64,000 bases of DNA, from contig QKWP01000055.1 in the NCBI GenBank assembly GCA_003550325.1, positions 458,201-522,200 on the forward strand. Direction: 5' to 3'. A model generated the notes under the pieces. That model was not told where the DNA came from and ran no database searches. It saw only the letters and a list, made by a program, of their open reading frames with translations. Positions within the stretch are counted from its first letter, which is position 1; every line of letters starts with the position of its first letter. Source of the DNA: Gigaspora rosea (taxonomy: Eukaryota > Glomeromycota > Glomeromycetes > Diversisporales > Gigasporaceae). Made by a program: the position numbers and the translations under genes. Shown in pieces: positions 44,350-57,800 of this stretch.

Positions 44350-46691
44350 ATGCCGCCTAGTTCAAAAACACTTCAAAGTATTTCTTCAACCCGATATTCG
44401 CCAACTGAAAACTTACCAAAATGTCATCCTTTAACCCGTTACCCCCTTCAAGAAATTCAGCAACAAAAAAATATACAAACCAATTCCTTAGAAGTTGTTG
44501 ATAACTATCCAAGCATTCATGTAACTAGATTTGATGGAAATAAAAAAACAAAATACCTTTATAAAATTTTTCGTCTTGGTTATTATCCGCCAAATGTCAA
44601 ACAAACAGTGCGAAGTTGTTATTTAATCCCTAATGGATATTTAGTTAGTATTAAAATTCGTGGTATAGATATTATGGCCGAAACCCAATATGATTCCAAT
44701 GACAAAGTAATATATACATTAACTTGGGACGGTTCTAATGGAGAAAAACAATCTGTATCAAGCAATAGATCTGCGAGTAACGTAGCGACCTTATTTTTAC
44801 AAGTTTGTATTAATAATTTAATAATTACCTTACATGTATATATAGTATTGTATATATAGTATTATACTTACTACGTATTTGTAAATAGAAATTATATAAT
44901 AATAACAAGTCTGCGCTTTCTGGTGTAATACTTTTTGGATTTGATCTTGAATGTTTGGCAAAAAGACGAATTAATAGTGATAACCAATGTCAAGTTCAAA
45001 TTCAAACAAATAAACCTTTTCATCAACTTAAATCCGAGTCACAAAAAAAAAAAAGACTTCAAACTTTAGCTTCTGACATTTATAATAGAGTTGAATCAGC
45101 ACTTAATTTACATAATTTTTATGATTCAAAATTAGCACACGTAGAATTAAGAGTAAATGGATCACCTATTAGATTTCAAGACATAAATTTAAAAAAACCC
45201 CAATTACAAATTTTAGATTCAACAGTTCGAGCATGTGATGAGCTTCTAGTTTCTCGTGACGGATATCGTCGACTTGCAGCTGTTATGCCCGAAATGGAGC
45301 GTGAATACGAGGTTGAAAAATGTCGACATGAAATAACAAAAACTATGAATGATGTAATTCCAGTTCACACAGTTCAAATAAATTCCTTAACTCCTAATGG
45401 GGCTTATCGATTACTTAAAGACATTTTAAATGTTTTAATTTCTAAATTAGCATACGGAGATTTGGCAATATTAAAAGTAGGGGACGTAGTTCATATTAAA
45501 TTAAGTGGTGATGGACGGCAGGTCGGTAAACACCATAATCATGTAATGTTTACTGCCTGCATATTAAATCAACATGATGCAGTTTTAAGTCCATCAAACC
45601 AACATTGTATTTTTCTTTATAGCGGTATAGAACAATATGAATCTCTTCAACAAGCTTTTAGCTTTTTAATTGAAGATTTATTAACTTTAAATACTGAAGG
45701 AATTACTGATTCGAATAATAATCATTGGCCAATTGAATTTTGGTTTGGCTCTGACTGGAAATTCATGTCATTAGTACTTGGCATTAAAGGACCAACAGCT
45801 GTTCATTTCTGTTTATACTGCAATTGCAAGAATACTGATCGTTGGAATATGGATTTAGATTACGAAAATTCATGTAATACTTTGGGTCGCAAAAATTCAA
45901 ACCTTTTACCTTTTTTAGAAAATCAACATTGTATTCCAGATGAGTTGCATGTAATGCTTCGAATCACAGATGTTTTATTTGAATGCCTTTTCTTAGAATT
46001 ATCAACTGAACCTGCATTTAATAGACGATCAAAAAATAATACTGCAACAATTCGGGAGCAAGTTGAGTTAACAATCCATTCTCTTGGTATCAATGTATTC
46101 AAATTTAAGGAACCCGAAACTTCAAAAGGAAAATGGCATTGGACATCACTAATGGGGCCCGATAAGTTGGTTCTTTTAGAAAAATTTCCAATTGAATTAT
46201 TTGTTCCGGGTCAAAGAGGCAAGGATATACAAACACTTTGGCATGAGTTTTATTTTTTGTACCAAACAATGCGTAAGAGTGATCTAACAGATGATGATAT
46301 CATTAAATTTGAAACTTCAGCACGACAATGGGTTAAAAATTTCTGCCGACCAACAATTGAAACTAAAGAAGGTAAAATTTTACAAGTAGGACTATATCAT
46401 CGTGATGACGTTACTCCTTACATGCACGTACTCGCATGCCATATTCCAAAATTTATAAAATATCTTAAAACAAAAAAATTAAGTCTACGATGGTTTTCAT
46501 GTTCAGGTGTCGAGAAAAAAAATCATAACCATGTTCAGTTATTTTATGGCGGCACAACAATGGGTGGTGGTAATTCTTTAAAGTCTGTAGCATATGAAAT
46601 ATGTTCATATGAAAATAGACAACTTTATTATCAAATTAATGAAACACCTCTATCTTATTCTAAAAAAACAATAAATTTTAAACTAAAATAA
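44350..46691 (+). CDS. Transposase-like protein, RNase H-fold candidate (745 aa)
   Basis: Exons 44,350-44,802 and 44,910-46,691. The 107-nt intron joins FLQ to SALSGVILFGFDLECLAKRR in phase 0. ATG 44,350 has a good AAA context. I recognise the style of a protein family present in many copies in Rhizophagus and scattered in animals. Conserved points: SGDGRQVG (Asp352), FGSDWKF (Asp433), HFCLYCNC (Cys452, 455, 457; likely zinc), PDELH (495-498) and SGVEKKNHNHV (Glu686). Asp352, Asp433 and Glu686 are reasonable candidates for a DDE triad, by inference. The N-terminal 150 residues are Ser/Pro-rich, then a small beta-rich segment (about 50-145). Lying between inverted ends with a zinc-finger partner supports a transposase. 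The alternative is a cellular nuclease-like family. No frameshifts seen. Confidence 0.65.
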
Positions 46692-46693
46692 AT

Positions 46694-47305
46694 TCAGACT
46701 ACAACTATATTTCGCTTACAAATTTCAAATGTAAACTTCAAAAGTCCATACGCCCATGTATAAGTTCCTTCATTATATTCTTCTTTAGTTGCTCGTTCTT
46801 CCCAAAAGAACCCAAACTCAGCTTCGACCGTTTGTTGCGTTTCAGGTTCCTTCTTTTCAGTTGTTACTTTAACCTCACTTCCTGTTTTCGTTTTTTTTTC
46901 TCCCCAGCCAGGGTGCGCAAAAATATAGCCGATCTTTTGGTAGCCCTCCTTTCCCTTATATATACATTTATACTTTCGCTGGGTTAACCGGTATTCGAAG
47001 CCTGGTTCTTGGTGAAACACATAAAAAAAAAGATTTTCAGGACAGTGTATGGTAAACTGTTTGAATCCTTGGGCCGTTCGGTGACTATGAAGGCGGGACT
47101 TTACATTCGCAAGAAAAACTGACCAAAATTGGCACAAGCACCAACTAGAGGGAAGTTCAAACCCAGAACTGTGAGGTACGACACGATTACATGTGTGTTT
47201 TTTTGTTTCATGAGATATTAAAGACCTCCTTGTTGAATAAGTTTTAGAACATAAAAGACAATTAAAAGGTTTAGACGACATTGCTGCACTGATTATTTTT
47301 ATCAA
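46694..47305 (-). CDS. C2H2 zinc-finger protein, convergent partner of the transposase
   Basis: About 200 residues. Likely start MSSKPFNC at 47,281 (an upstream in-frame Met lies at 47,305). Residues near 4-26 of the shorter form are FNCLLCSKTYSTRRSLISHE followed by TKKH, a canonical C2H2 finger (C-x2-C-x12-H-x4-H). The rest has CLCQFWSVFL, a cluster of His/Cys (SRLHSHRTAQ, IHCPENLFFY), and an acidic/basic stretch before WAYGLLKFTFEICKR. Its start is only 55-80 bp from the right terminal repeat and its stop is 2 bp from the transposase stop, so the two genes must share the element's ends for regulation. It could be an end-binding accessory protein. Otherwise unknown. Confidence 0.55.
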   Translation of the reverse strand: MIKIISAAMSSKPFNCLLCSKTYSTRRSLISHETKKHTCNRVVPHSSGFELPSSWCLCQFWSVFLANVKSRLHSHRTAQGFKQFTIHCPENLFFYVFHQEPGFEYRLTQRKYKCIYKGKEGYQKIGYIFAHPGWGEKKTKTGSEVKVTTEKKEPETQQTVEAEFGFFWEERATKEEYNEGTYTWAYGLLKFTFEICKRNIVVV

Positions 47306-47390
47306 ATTAGTGTAACCATTAAGATATCACTGATCACATTTTTATTAACATTTTTTTTATCACGTAGATCAGCTAAAATCCGCCCATATG

Positions 47391-48125
47391 CGTGTCAAAA
47401 AAAATTCAGAAATATATATAAAGAACTCTTTTTGCCTTGCTCACTTTTTATTTGCACATTTTTACATTTTTACTTATAAACTTCTATTACTATTTTTTTA
47501 TGTTATCTATGTTAAATTATACTCTTCCTTTTTTTATTTAAAAACTTACATATTTCTCATACTCGCTAATATTCTATTATTAAAAAAATAAGTAATGATC
47601 TCCCGCTAATATATTAACACACCGCTCTAAGCGTTCCTGGATCCACGCGGTAGTAGCACAGCGGATACACGTCGGATATATTGTTGGGATAATCCGTTGG
47701 GATGTTTTTCAGGGCATATTCTCTCACTACCAAGTGCTGACAGTAGGCGTCTTGTGAGGCACCCAAGGGCCTCTCAAAAACTAGTTTCGGTTTAGAATTT
47801 GGTTTTGTTTTATTTCTTTTATGAGTTGAAGCTAGTTTTTACTTATAAAAAAAAATAATATATCCCAACTCTCGTCGATTTGTTTGGTTCTAACTGAAGA
47901 AATTTAATTCTTTGGAATTATAGATAGACTTTATATTATCTTGTATTAAATTAAATTTTGTATTATATTTTTATTATTTTAAATATCGTTATATCGCGTA
48001 AATAAACTTAATATCTGATATTACATCAATTTTTATATAATTTGATGTACGAGCTATATCTTATTTTTTACATAAAAAAATAATTGTTCAAATATATTGT
48101 TGATGATTAATTAATAAATTTTGTA
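47391..48125. other. Gene-free stretch with a possible retroelement tail
   Basis: No gene. 47,620-47,860 is distinctly GC-richer (GGATCCACGCGGTAGTAGC, AGGCGTCTTGTGAGGCACCC) and ends in an A-rich run, as a 5'-truncated LINE or SINE 3' end would. Flanking duplications were not found. Confidence 0.35.
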
Positions 48126-48358
48126 TTAGGCCATGCAAAGTTAATTTTCGTTTTGTATTACCTGCAGATCAAAAAAAAATTTTCTTTTAAATTCCTCCTA
48201 TTGTGCCAATTATTCCAATTTTGCCGTTTAATTTTTTTTCCTGTGTCATTTAATGATGGTATTAATTTTCTGGAACTACCCGATAGATCCGAAAAAAAAA
48301 TCCAAAATTTTCTGATTCTAAGTTAAGCAAACCGAAAAATTAACTTTACGTGGCCTTA
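48126..48358. mobile_element. Dispersed inverted-end repeat, copy C (233-bp MITE)
   Basis: The best-preserved member. The left end TTAGGCCATGCAAAGTTAAT and the right end (complement of TAAGGCCACGTAAAGTTAAT) form an inverted repeat of about 30 bp with few mismatches. The interior contains a poly-A/C-rich CCGATAGATCCG segment shared with other copies. TA/TTA flanks are possible duplications. Confidence 0.65.
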
Positions 48359-48825
48359 TAAATATGCAGTTTACAAGGTGATACCAAAAATATATCTACA
48401 AATATGCAGACCGACTACTGTTATAAATAGAATTCATTTATTTACTCTCATAAAACTCTATTTAAAACGGTTATACATATTCACTAAATTATCTGCAGAA
48501 TACTGCCATAATGCACTGCATTTAGTAAATTATATTTATGGGTACTTTAACCAAGAGTGGGTATTATGCTAATCAAACAATAAAACTTCGATTACAATTA
48601 CAAATTTATTAAATCTTAATAACCGGGTCATATACAATTTTTTTGAGCATTATTTTTTGTAATGTATTAGGGTACTATTTGAAGTGGTATTAAATATTGG
48701 TATTTAAAGACAATGCAATTAATAAATAAATACAAAATTTGTGAAATAATTTAATTCTTATTATACAGTATTTTGAAAATAAACATTTGAAAAATTCATA
48801 AAATAAACCAAATATTATAAAAAAA
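48359..48825. other. 3' flank of the sacsin-BTB gene
   Basis: AT-rich, no gene seen. Confidence 0.45.
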
Positions 48826-51800
48826 TTAAGAATCCAAAACAGAATTTAACATATCTTCTTCGTTTCTTTTATCTTCTTCATTCGTCGCATTAGCTATTTC
48901 ACCTATTTTTTTTTCGATTACAAGTGATTTATTCTCTTTTATATATTGCTGACAATAATTGTTAAGTTGTGTTGCTCGAAGTAATTTCGCCCATTCATTA
49001 ATTTCAATTGCATTATCAATATTAACATAACAACCTTTTATTATTATTACTTCAACCTGATCTTTGAGTGGATCGACTTGATATTTGTCTGAAGCTTTAA
49101 GCAAATCTACTAAGAATACATCAGAACATTTAGAATCATTAAAAACGGTTGAAATTGCTTCTTCAAGTTTTTGACCATGTAACCAACGAATTAGAACACG
49201 AAATGCTGAAGGTTCAATATCATCAATATCAACAATTACTTTTTGATATTCTGTAGCTTCCTTCATTCTTCCACAGAATAATGTTTTAAAATGTTCCGAA
49301 GCAGCTATAAGATTATAATTTAATAAATAACAAATATAGGATAATATATATGTGAAAAAATGATTTAAATAAAATACCTGAAAGAACATATCGATTAGCT
49401 TTGATTTTCTCAATCCCATTTTCATGATGAATGTGAAACTCAACATCATGATGCATTGTATCATTCTGTTCTTCAAAACTATCTAAAAGTCCACTAAGTA
49501 ACTTATCTTTTTGTGAATAGTCTTGAGTTTTTACATCAAAATTAATATTTTTAATTTCTCTAGCTCCAGCTATTTTCAATAATAATTTAAAATCTTTTAA
49601 ATTATCATGAACCTTATGTAATCCAGCCCTAACATCTTCATGTGCACCGAATACAAGATTTTCACCTGCTACCCAATCTTCAGGGATAAAAGGATCATTA
49701 CCATTCAAAAATATTTTTGCATCTGTTTGTAGACGTGATATTATATTAATATTATTCCCATTAGTTTTAAGCCAATTGTCTAAAGTTTTGTATGTTTCCT
49801 TTAAAGTGTCCAAAATTAATTGAACCCCTTTTGGGGATTTCCATGAATTGTTTTCTGATTTAGAAATATCCAGTGCGACATAACATAAATTGTCAAGAAT
49901 CTTACTCATTGAAGGACAAAATAAACTAGGAAATGTAATTTTGAAATTGTTTGGTGGATCTATCGATTTTAAAAATAATGGACATTGAGTCCAACAAAGA
50001 AGTTTATATTCTTGACAACACATTAAATTAATCGATTCAAATCCTGTGGTTGCAACTGCGGTTTCTTTTAATGGACTTTCCAGATCTGTGTCTACTGGCA
50101 CAAATTGGATCGATAACAACTCTAACCATTGATTACTAGTGAAATGTAAATTTATCATGTGTTCGTATAAATATTCCATTAAAAATCTTGCATCTGACTT
50201 AACCAAATTCATTTGATCATTTGATTGTTGCAATTGTGTCGTTTTAATTCTTGAATCAATTTCACGTACACATTCAAGAAATGTAAATGGATTGACTTGA
50301 TATTTCAATCCCATCCTTTTAAGAGCATTTAAACATTTAGTATTGGCTTGTAAAGCAGGATGTAAAAGTTTGTTTGTATTCCAAAAAATTCTACGAAAGA
50401 GAGATTCATTTAAATCATATAAAGTATCTGCCTTGACAAGTTCTGAAAGATGATAATTCGGAACTATTTTAAGTGGAGATAAATAATTTTCAATTTCTCT
50501 TTTCTCTAGAGAAAGAACACCTTTTAAAAAGTCAATATATTGTTGATCCAATGTTACAGTTAGTGGATTTAAATGCTCTTTAACATATTCCACTGGTGCT
50601 ATATATTTAGCGCCTAAAGTAAACAATGTATTAAAATCTGAATCAGATTCTACAAGAAAAATATTAGATTCTTCCTTAATAGAGAAAAAAGGAAAATCGC
50701 GTGGGGGTATTATCCCTTCTTGAGCGGATATACAAGTGCTACGTGACTGAGTAGGCCATATAGGTAAGGTTTTTACAAATTTGATTAATTTATCTTCTAA
50801 ATCTTTAAATATATTTAAATATAAATAAATATAATTAACAATTAAAGTTTAATAAATTAAATCACATACTATAGAAAAGGTATTTTTAACACATACTTTG
50901 ACCAGCACTTTGACCAGTAATAAATTCATCTTTAATAAATGATCTAAATCGTTTAATCTCATCTTGAGTAAGTTTTTCAGCGAATAATTGTTTCAGAGAT
51001 TTTGAAGAATTTCTTTTAACAGCACATTCTAGAGATTTGATCATATTATCTGCAGATTGTTGCAAGATACAGTTTTTAATAAATGGATGACAATGAGTGG
51101 GCAATCTTGTATCCGTAAATCTGACACCAAATCTTGCGAGTAATGATACCATTGGATGATATGAATACACCAATAAAGGATTACAACAATCAGGTAAAAC
51201 GAGTTTATTAGGAGGTAAACATGTAGATAATATTGGATATCTTGCTAGCTTAACACATTCGTAATTTACAGATGGATCTGTGAACTTTGATAGTACTTTA
51301 TCATACCATTCTTTATTTGGATACTGCTCTCCATAAGGTGACCAACTGATTTCTTTATCACGTTCTAGTACATATTCTAATAAGTCAATAATGGAATTTG
51401 CATCTAAAGATTTAATTTTGACTTCATTACAAAAAATTGCATCCGAAAAAATCCATTTAAGATTCAAAGGTGGATCAGCAACAAACTTTGACAATGCTTT
51501 AGGAAACAATTTTCGTAATTCTTGATTTGCAACATAATACGTTTGTGAACCAAAAGTTCCTAAAGATTTATCACAAAGCGGTAGTAATCGTAAATCATTA
51601 AGTTGGTTATAGTGTTTTAAACGTTCTGAAGCTTCCCCTTGAATAATAAAATTTAACAATTGAAACGCTATTTCATGTGACTTTTCATCTGCAATGTCCA
51701 AAATATTTGAATTGTACCGAAGTAAAGAACAAACAAATTTTGGAGTAATTGATTTAACAGATGAATATGGCATTTTTTTGATCATTTCATTAATTTGATT

Positions 51801-54800
51801 CATTTTTTCTTCTGATAATTTAACAATTTCTACTCCATGTTTTGTAAGGATATCTGCAATGGTTGAATCATTTGAAGCCACGAAATATGCCTTATCAAAT
51901 GAAGTAAGTGCACCTCCATTTGCTTCAGTCCAAAAAACTTTATATCTTTTAAGATATAATCCCCTGAGCACATTTAATCCATATTCTCTGTATATGTCCG
52001 AAGTTGGAGGAATTGGCCACAATCGTGAAAACATTTGATCATTAAAAGGTGACACCAATTGATTAGCTATGTGCTCTAAAAGTTTGGAGTGTAATGGAGG
52101 TAAAACATCCAATAAAATATATCTATTCCATTCTCCTTCTTTTGTTTCAGCTGTTAAGAGATCACTATCAGCTTGCAAAACATTCTTTCGGTCACTGGAT
52201 AAACAAAATGTTCCATTGATATGAACACCAAGAGATGTAAACATTGGTAGTGAAAGATACGAATAAACCTTTCCATTAAGTGATGGAACATTGGAAAACT
52301 ACAGTAATGTGGAAAATATTAAACGTTAACACAAAGTTAACAAAGTTAACAAAGTCATTATAGGATTAATAAGTCATCACGTATCAGTCTGATACAGTCT
52401 ACTATAGTTAGTTATATCTTACCTTTTCAGCTTTGAGATCTTCCAATGATTTTCCATCTCCCATAGCTAACAACGCAGCAACACCACCTCTTGCCTTTTA
52501 AAATATTAAATGATTAGTTATCTAAATTAATATAAAAAAGTTTATCATTATTTAAATGATGACTTACTAAAAGGTTAACCTCTTTAGAAATATCTCTAAA
52601 TCTGGATTTGTCTACCATATTATCTCCACCATTACATATTAACCAAATCTCTGAACATTTACCATTTTTATAGTAACGACTTTGCTTACAACACATTTCC
52701 ATTTCAAGTTGATATAATTTAGCTTCCCATAAATTAGAAATACGAAGTTCACGAATTTCATCATTCATATTTTGAATTTTTGTTTCCCAAATTAAATCTA
52801 AGTTGCCAGTTGTATTCATTTGAAATAAATTACATTGTTCAATATTCCTTAAAAATAACAACTCACGATTTCCTTTTATATTGTCAAAAATTTTGCTTTT
52901 GAGATCCTTTGATTTTAATGTTTGAATTGATAATTCACTTGGATTTGTTCTTAAAGGTAATCTAAATAAGGTTCCATTAAATTTTGTCTTAAATTCACAA
53001 CCAAAAATTCCTGCATAAGTTGATGCTTGATCTTCAAATCTTTTCTTGAAATCTTTTTCAATGAAATTAATTTTTGTTCCACGAGGGCTACGAGGTGGAT
53101 TTCCAGTTTTTGGTAAGAACTTTTCCAGTGGATCAAAAAATACTATATGCTCACCACTAACCTTTATTTTTTAAAAAAAAAACATTAGCTTATTATTATT
53201 ATTTAAAGATTTAAAAAAAACACATAGTAAAAAGATATTACAAAGCTTGGTAGGTCAGTCAAATGATAAGCACAATTGAACCCAATTCCAAATCTTCCTA
53301 TTTTTGTTTTATCATTTTTCTTTCCTCCCATTCCAAGTTTTTTTAAGGATTCAAAATCATGTTGAGTAAATTCAGCATCGTTATATATCCATAAAGCAGG
53401 TCCTTGCCATTGATTCATTTCATCAGATAACAATGAATTTTGTTTATCTGAATTTTTGTTGAGAAAACTTAAAAGCCATTTATTATTTTTTCTATTATCT
53501 CTTTCATCAATAATAAAGCTAATTTTTCTTGCTCCAGCATCGTCAGCATTCTATAAAAATAATAAAATAATGGTTTTAAATTATAAAGTATAATAAATAA
53601 AAATGACATTATTTTTTCATACCTGTAAGAATTCATTAAATATTGATCCAACTGAATAATCCTAAAATTATTAACAAGCAATAAATTATGAATTAATATG
53701 ATAATACATTATAATATTATAATTAAACAACAAAATTATATAATCCACAAGTATTATCTGTATTTACCCTAATGATATTACTTATTCTAACAGCTAATTG
53801 TTCATTTTGCTCATAAACTTCTCCATAATCATTATTTGCCCCAGCTAAATAAAAATATAATCGCACAATTAACTTATTCATTCATAATCAACATACTTAT
53901 TCATAATTAAATTAATCAAAACGTAATTAATGAAGAAAAAATAAATATTCTTTTTATACTCACAATCAATAAATTTTCCAGCAAGCATTTTCATTCCAAG
54001 AGTTTTTGCAACAGAATAAGAAATCAAAGTATGAACTATTTTTAATTCATTTTTCTCATTATCATCTAATCGTGTTTTCATATCATCATAATAAATTTCA
54101 TATAATTTTACCAATTGACATTCTGTACTTGGTACCAATAAATCTTTTAAACTCTCAGATTCACAAGAACTATTTTGTTCATTAATTCTATTTGCGATTA
54201 GTTCAATAACTGATACTACTTTATGTAATTCTTCACTTGATAATGTTTTTACAGTATCAGTATTAGTAGTATTAGTAGTATTAGGGTGAAATTCTTTTAT
54301 AATGCTTATTAAATCAGGGATACTTATTTTCTGTCGAACACCCATCTCTTTAAATAATTCTTTATAATGCTTAAATTCAAAGGGAAGTTCAACAATTAAT
54401 GATGTATTATTACTGCCCAAATTTTTATCAAGTTCAATCACAACTCTTTGTGATGAATAAAATTTGCCATTGCAAAAAATCCATTTTTCATCTTTAAGTT
54501 CCTCTTTAAATTTATCCAAATTTGATTTATTACGATTCATCTCATCATTCATATATTTATAAATTTCTTCACATATTTTTGAAGTATTTTCATGTATTAT
54601 TCCCATTGATGAACAAGCTTTAAGTTGTGCAATAACAATATCAACAGGTGGACTAGAATCCCATTGCATATTTTTAATAAAATGTTTGTTTTCAAAAGAA
54701 TATTCTATAATTGGCATTACTAATCCAACCAAATTTTTATACTTATTGCTTCGACATTCATTCGCTTTAGAAAATTGTTTTTTACCCATGGAATCAACTG

Positions 54801-57800
54801 TTGGAATCCATTCCCTGTTTTGCAATATTAACGGAAGATCAACATTAGATGAAGTAAATAATGACCTAGCAAATAATTGTGGGTTATTATTTCCTGAAAG
54901 TTTGTCATAATTTTTATCAATATATTGAACAAGTTTCAAAGATTTTTTATGTACAATAATAATTTCATCCTTTTTTCTTTTAGCAAACACATCAAGTCGT
55001 TGAATAATATCTGAAGGAGAAAGGTATGATTTCATTCCCAACACTTTTAATGATGTCAAAAAGTTGTCACGAAACTTTTCAGAAAAATTTTTGGCAGGGA
55101 ATAGACGCTCATCATCAAAAAATAATCCTGAAATATAATGATTTTCAGGATCATATAACTCTGTAGGTTTTTTTAATTCAACATGAGTTTCTTGTTTTTC
55201 TTTTTGTTTTATTGTACTTGCTGGTATAAATGCTATATTTCCTAAATCAAATTTTAATTTTGGATTTTCTGAAAGAAGAAGTTGTAATCGTTCAAAAAGT
55301 TTTATAATCACAATTTCAATTGTTTCTGGTGTTTGACTTCCCAAATATGGGATTACAAATTTAGTCCAATACTCTTGTTGTGATAGTCTTTTAACTTTTA
55401 TGATACTTTCCAAAAGAAATCTTTTGTTAGATGTTGATGTATCAAGGAATCCCATTGTATTCGGTGCAATTATTTTTCCATAATTTTTCTCATCTCCAGA
55501 TGGAAGTAAATACCAAGTTCTCTTACTAGGTTCAAGTGCGATAAGATCTTTTTTACCGACTTCAGAAAAAATTGGAAGATATTTGACGATATTGTTAATA
55601 AGGTTATCAGGAGATAAACAACGTAAATAATTAATTATTATTTCCATTTCTTGAGGCTGTAAAGTTATCTGAACATTTTTTGGGAATGTAGCAACTACAT
55701 TTAAACAAGTTAACACTTCTGTTAAATTTTCAAGGCCAATTACGTATTTTGATAATCTAACAAAAAAATAAAGAATTAATAATTTTTGACATAAAAAAAA
55801 AAAAAACTTTATATTGAATATTAGTAGATAATACTTTGATTTGCTATAAGTAATACGTTTTTCAAATTGTTTATCAACAAAAACGATGCCGAACTTTTCA
55901 ATTAGAGGTTGCAAATCATTGTCAATTTTATTATTGAAACTATTCCAAAAACATTTCTGATTAGTTTTTAATTTTCTCAGAGTATTACTATTAGTAGGTA
56001 ATAAATGAATTTCCTCAAATTCAATCAGATCATAATCTCTTTCTTTAAAATTATTCCAAATTTTAAAAATCCATTCACAAGAATCATTTAATGGAATCTC
56101 ATCACGTCCAACTGAATAACCACTTAATTCTCCAGTAATTATGTTAGCTACTACGGATGGAATTAAGATCTTGATGTTGAGGTCCCATTCTCCTTGAGCA
56201 CCTTTATATAATAGATTCCATAAGTCAGTGGGAATATTTTTGTCGATAAATTTGTTCAAATTTTTTGCAAAGATATTTCGCTCATCATTATCATTAATGG
56301 AATTATTATAATCAGGACCAATATAAAAGACCAAATTTTTCGATTTGGACTTAATTCCAAAATAATGTTTTTTCTGTTGTATAATTGTTCCAAAAGTTCC
56401 ATCAGATAATGGAATCATTGTAAGACCATCTAATTCAGCATAATTTTGATCTTTGAGTACGTATTCGAATAATGATATAATATCATCACGTTTTATGTTT
56501 TCCCATTTTGATTTGTTTTGATGAAGATACATTCTAACAAAATGTGGGGAGCAAATATTTAAAGAATCTTTATGATGAGATTTTTTCAACTCTTCATATA
56601 TTTTAGGATTAATATTAATTAAAGGGAAACCTATACTTTCAATAATTTTTGAGATATTAGGATTCGTAGATTCATCAGGAAGGAAACCATTTTCGATTGA
56701 TAATAAATGAAATGATCCACAGGACGTTAAAATCTTTTGACATGATGGTAATATACCAGATATATTTCCAAGTGAGAAAGATTTTGGAGGACCACAAAAA
56801 ACTTTATCAGCAATCTTGAAATTTTCAATGGTATTCAATAAAAGATTTTTAGATTGATTATTAACAAAACCTCCAGGACCAGATTCTTTAATAATTGGCC
56901 AAAAACTATAGAATTCTTTGATATTTATTTCAGGTACTTCGATAGGAAGGTGGACTAAAAACTTTGCCCAAGCTTGTGGAAGTATTACATTGAAAAGATA
57001 TTGATTCCATGAAACCTTGAGCTTGGCTAATGTGCCCTCAGCCTAAATATTGTAGGAATATTCAACATTAAAATCATTAAAAATTAGAACTTGACATGAA
57101 TTAATAATTTCATATAATAATTTCATGATGATTTTATGAATTTAAATACCAAATCTTCGCCATCAGTAGCAGACCATAGCGAACGTCGATTTGTGCTGAC
57201 CTTTTTGAAATAAAAATATATTAAAAAGTACATTCTAAAGCAATTAATGAAAATAATAAAAGTGGACTTACAGCAAAATGACCATGCAAAGAAACACGAA
57301 AAGGCAATAATATCGGAAGAGGGAGAAAGCAAAATAATCTTCCAAAAGCTTCAGGATCATTAAGTGGAACAGCGATTCCAACATTTGGAATAAGTTTATA
57401 ATCAACAATTTTCCTTTTAAACGTTTCATTAAAATAAGTTGCAGCAGCATTTAAATCACCAAGCCAATTAAAAATAATCCATTGACTTTCTTTTGGTTCT
57501 TCATCAAATTTTTGTTGACGAAAAGTTACCACAAATACAGATTCCAAAATAGTATTACCAGAAAGTTTTTTTTCACCAAGATCCTTCATCAAAGAACCAA
57601 TACTTCTATCAACCAATCCACGTTTCTTACGTATTTGTTTTGCATTTACAATTTCTATTGAATAAAGTAACTTTGGAACAAATTCATTTTCTTTTAATTC
57701 CAAGATCTTGATACTTTCAACAGATTTTAAGAAAAGAAGACAATTAATGCTTTCATTTTCATAAAATTTATCAAACATAGTTAATATTTTAATTGGATCA

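Larger units (their letters stand above)
43836..47390. mobile_element. Two-gene DNA transposon, 3.56 kb, looks whole
   Basis: The left end CATATGGGCGGATTT, then GGGCTGATCCGGGTGATA, has its inverted partner at the right end (47,358-47,390), matching 28 of 33 bases. The outermost CATATG is palindromic, so it could be part of the repeat or a 6-bp target duplication. A longer duplication is not evident. Between the ends lie a spliced transposase-like gene (44,350-46,691, plus) and a convergent zinc-finger gene (46,694-47,305, minus), with 2 bp between their stop codons. A 12-bp tandem repeat lies in the left leader (44,026-44,075). Both genes are open, so it may be recently active. Superfamily not assigned. 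Confidence 0.65.

Noticed and set aside
52951-53136. Alternative minus-strand frame in exon 11 of the sacsin-BTB gene
   Set aside because: Out of frame with both neighbouring exons. The in-frame reading continues the ATPase module.
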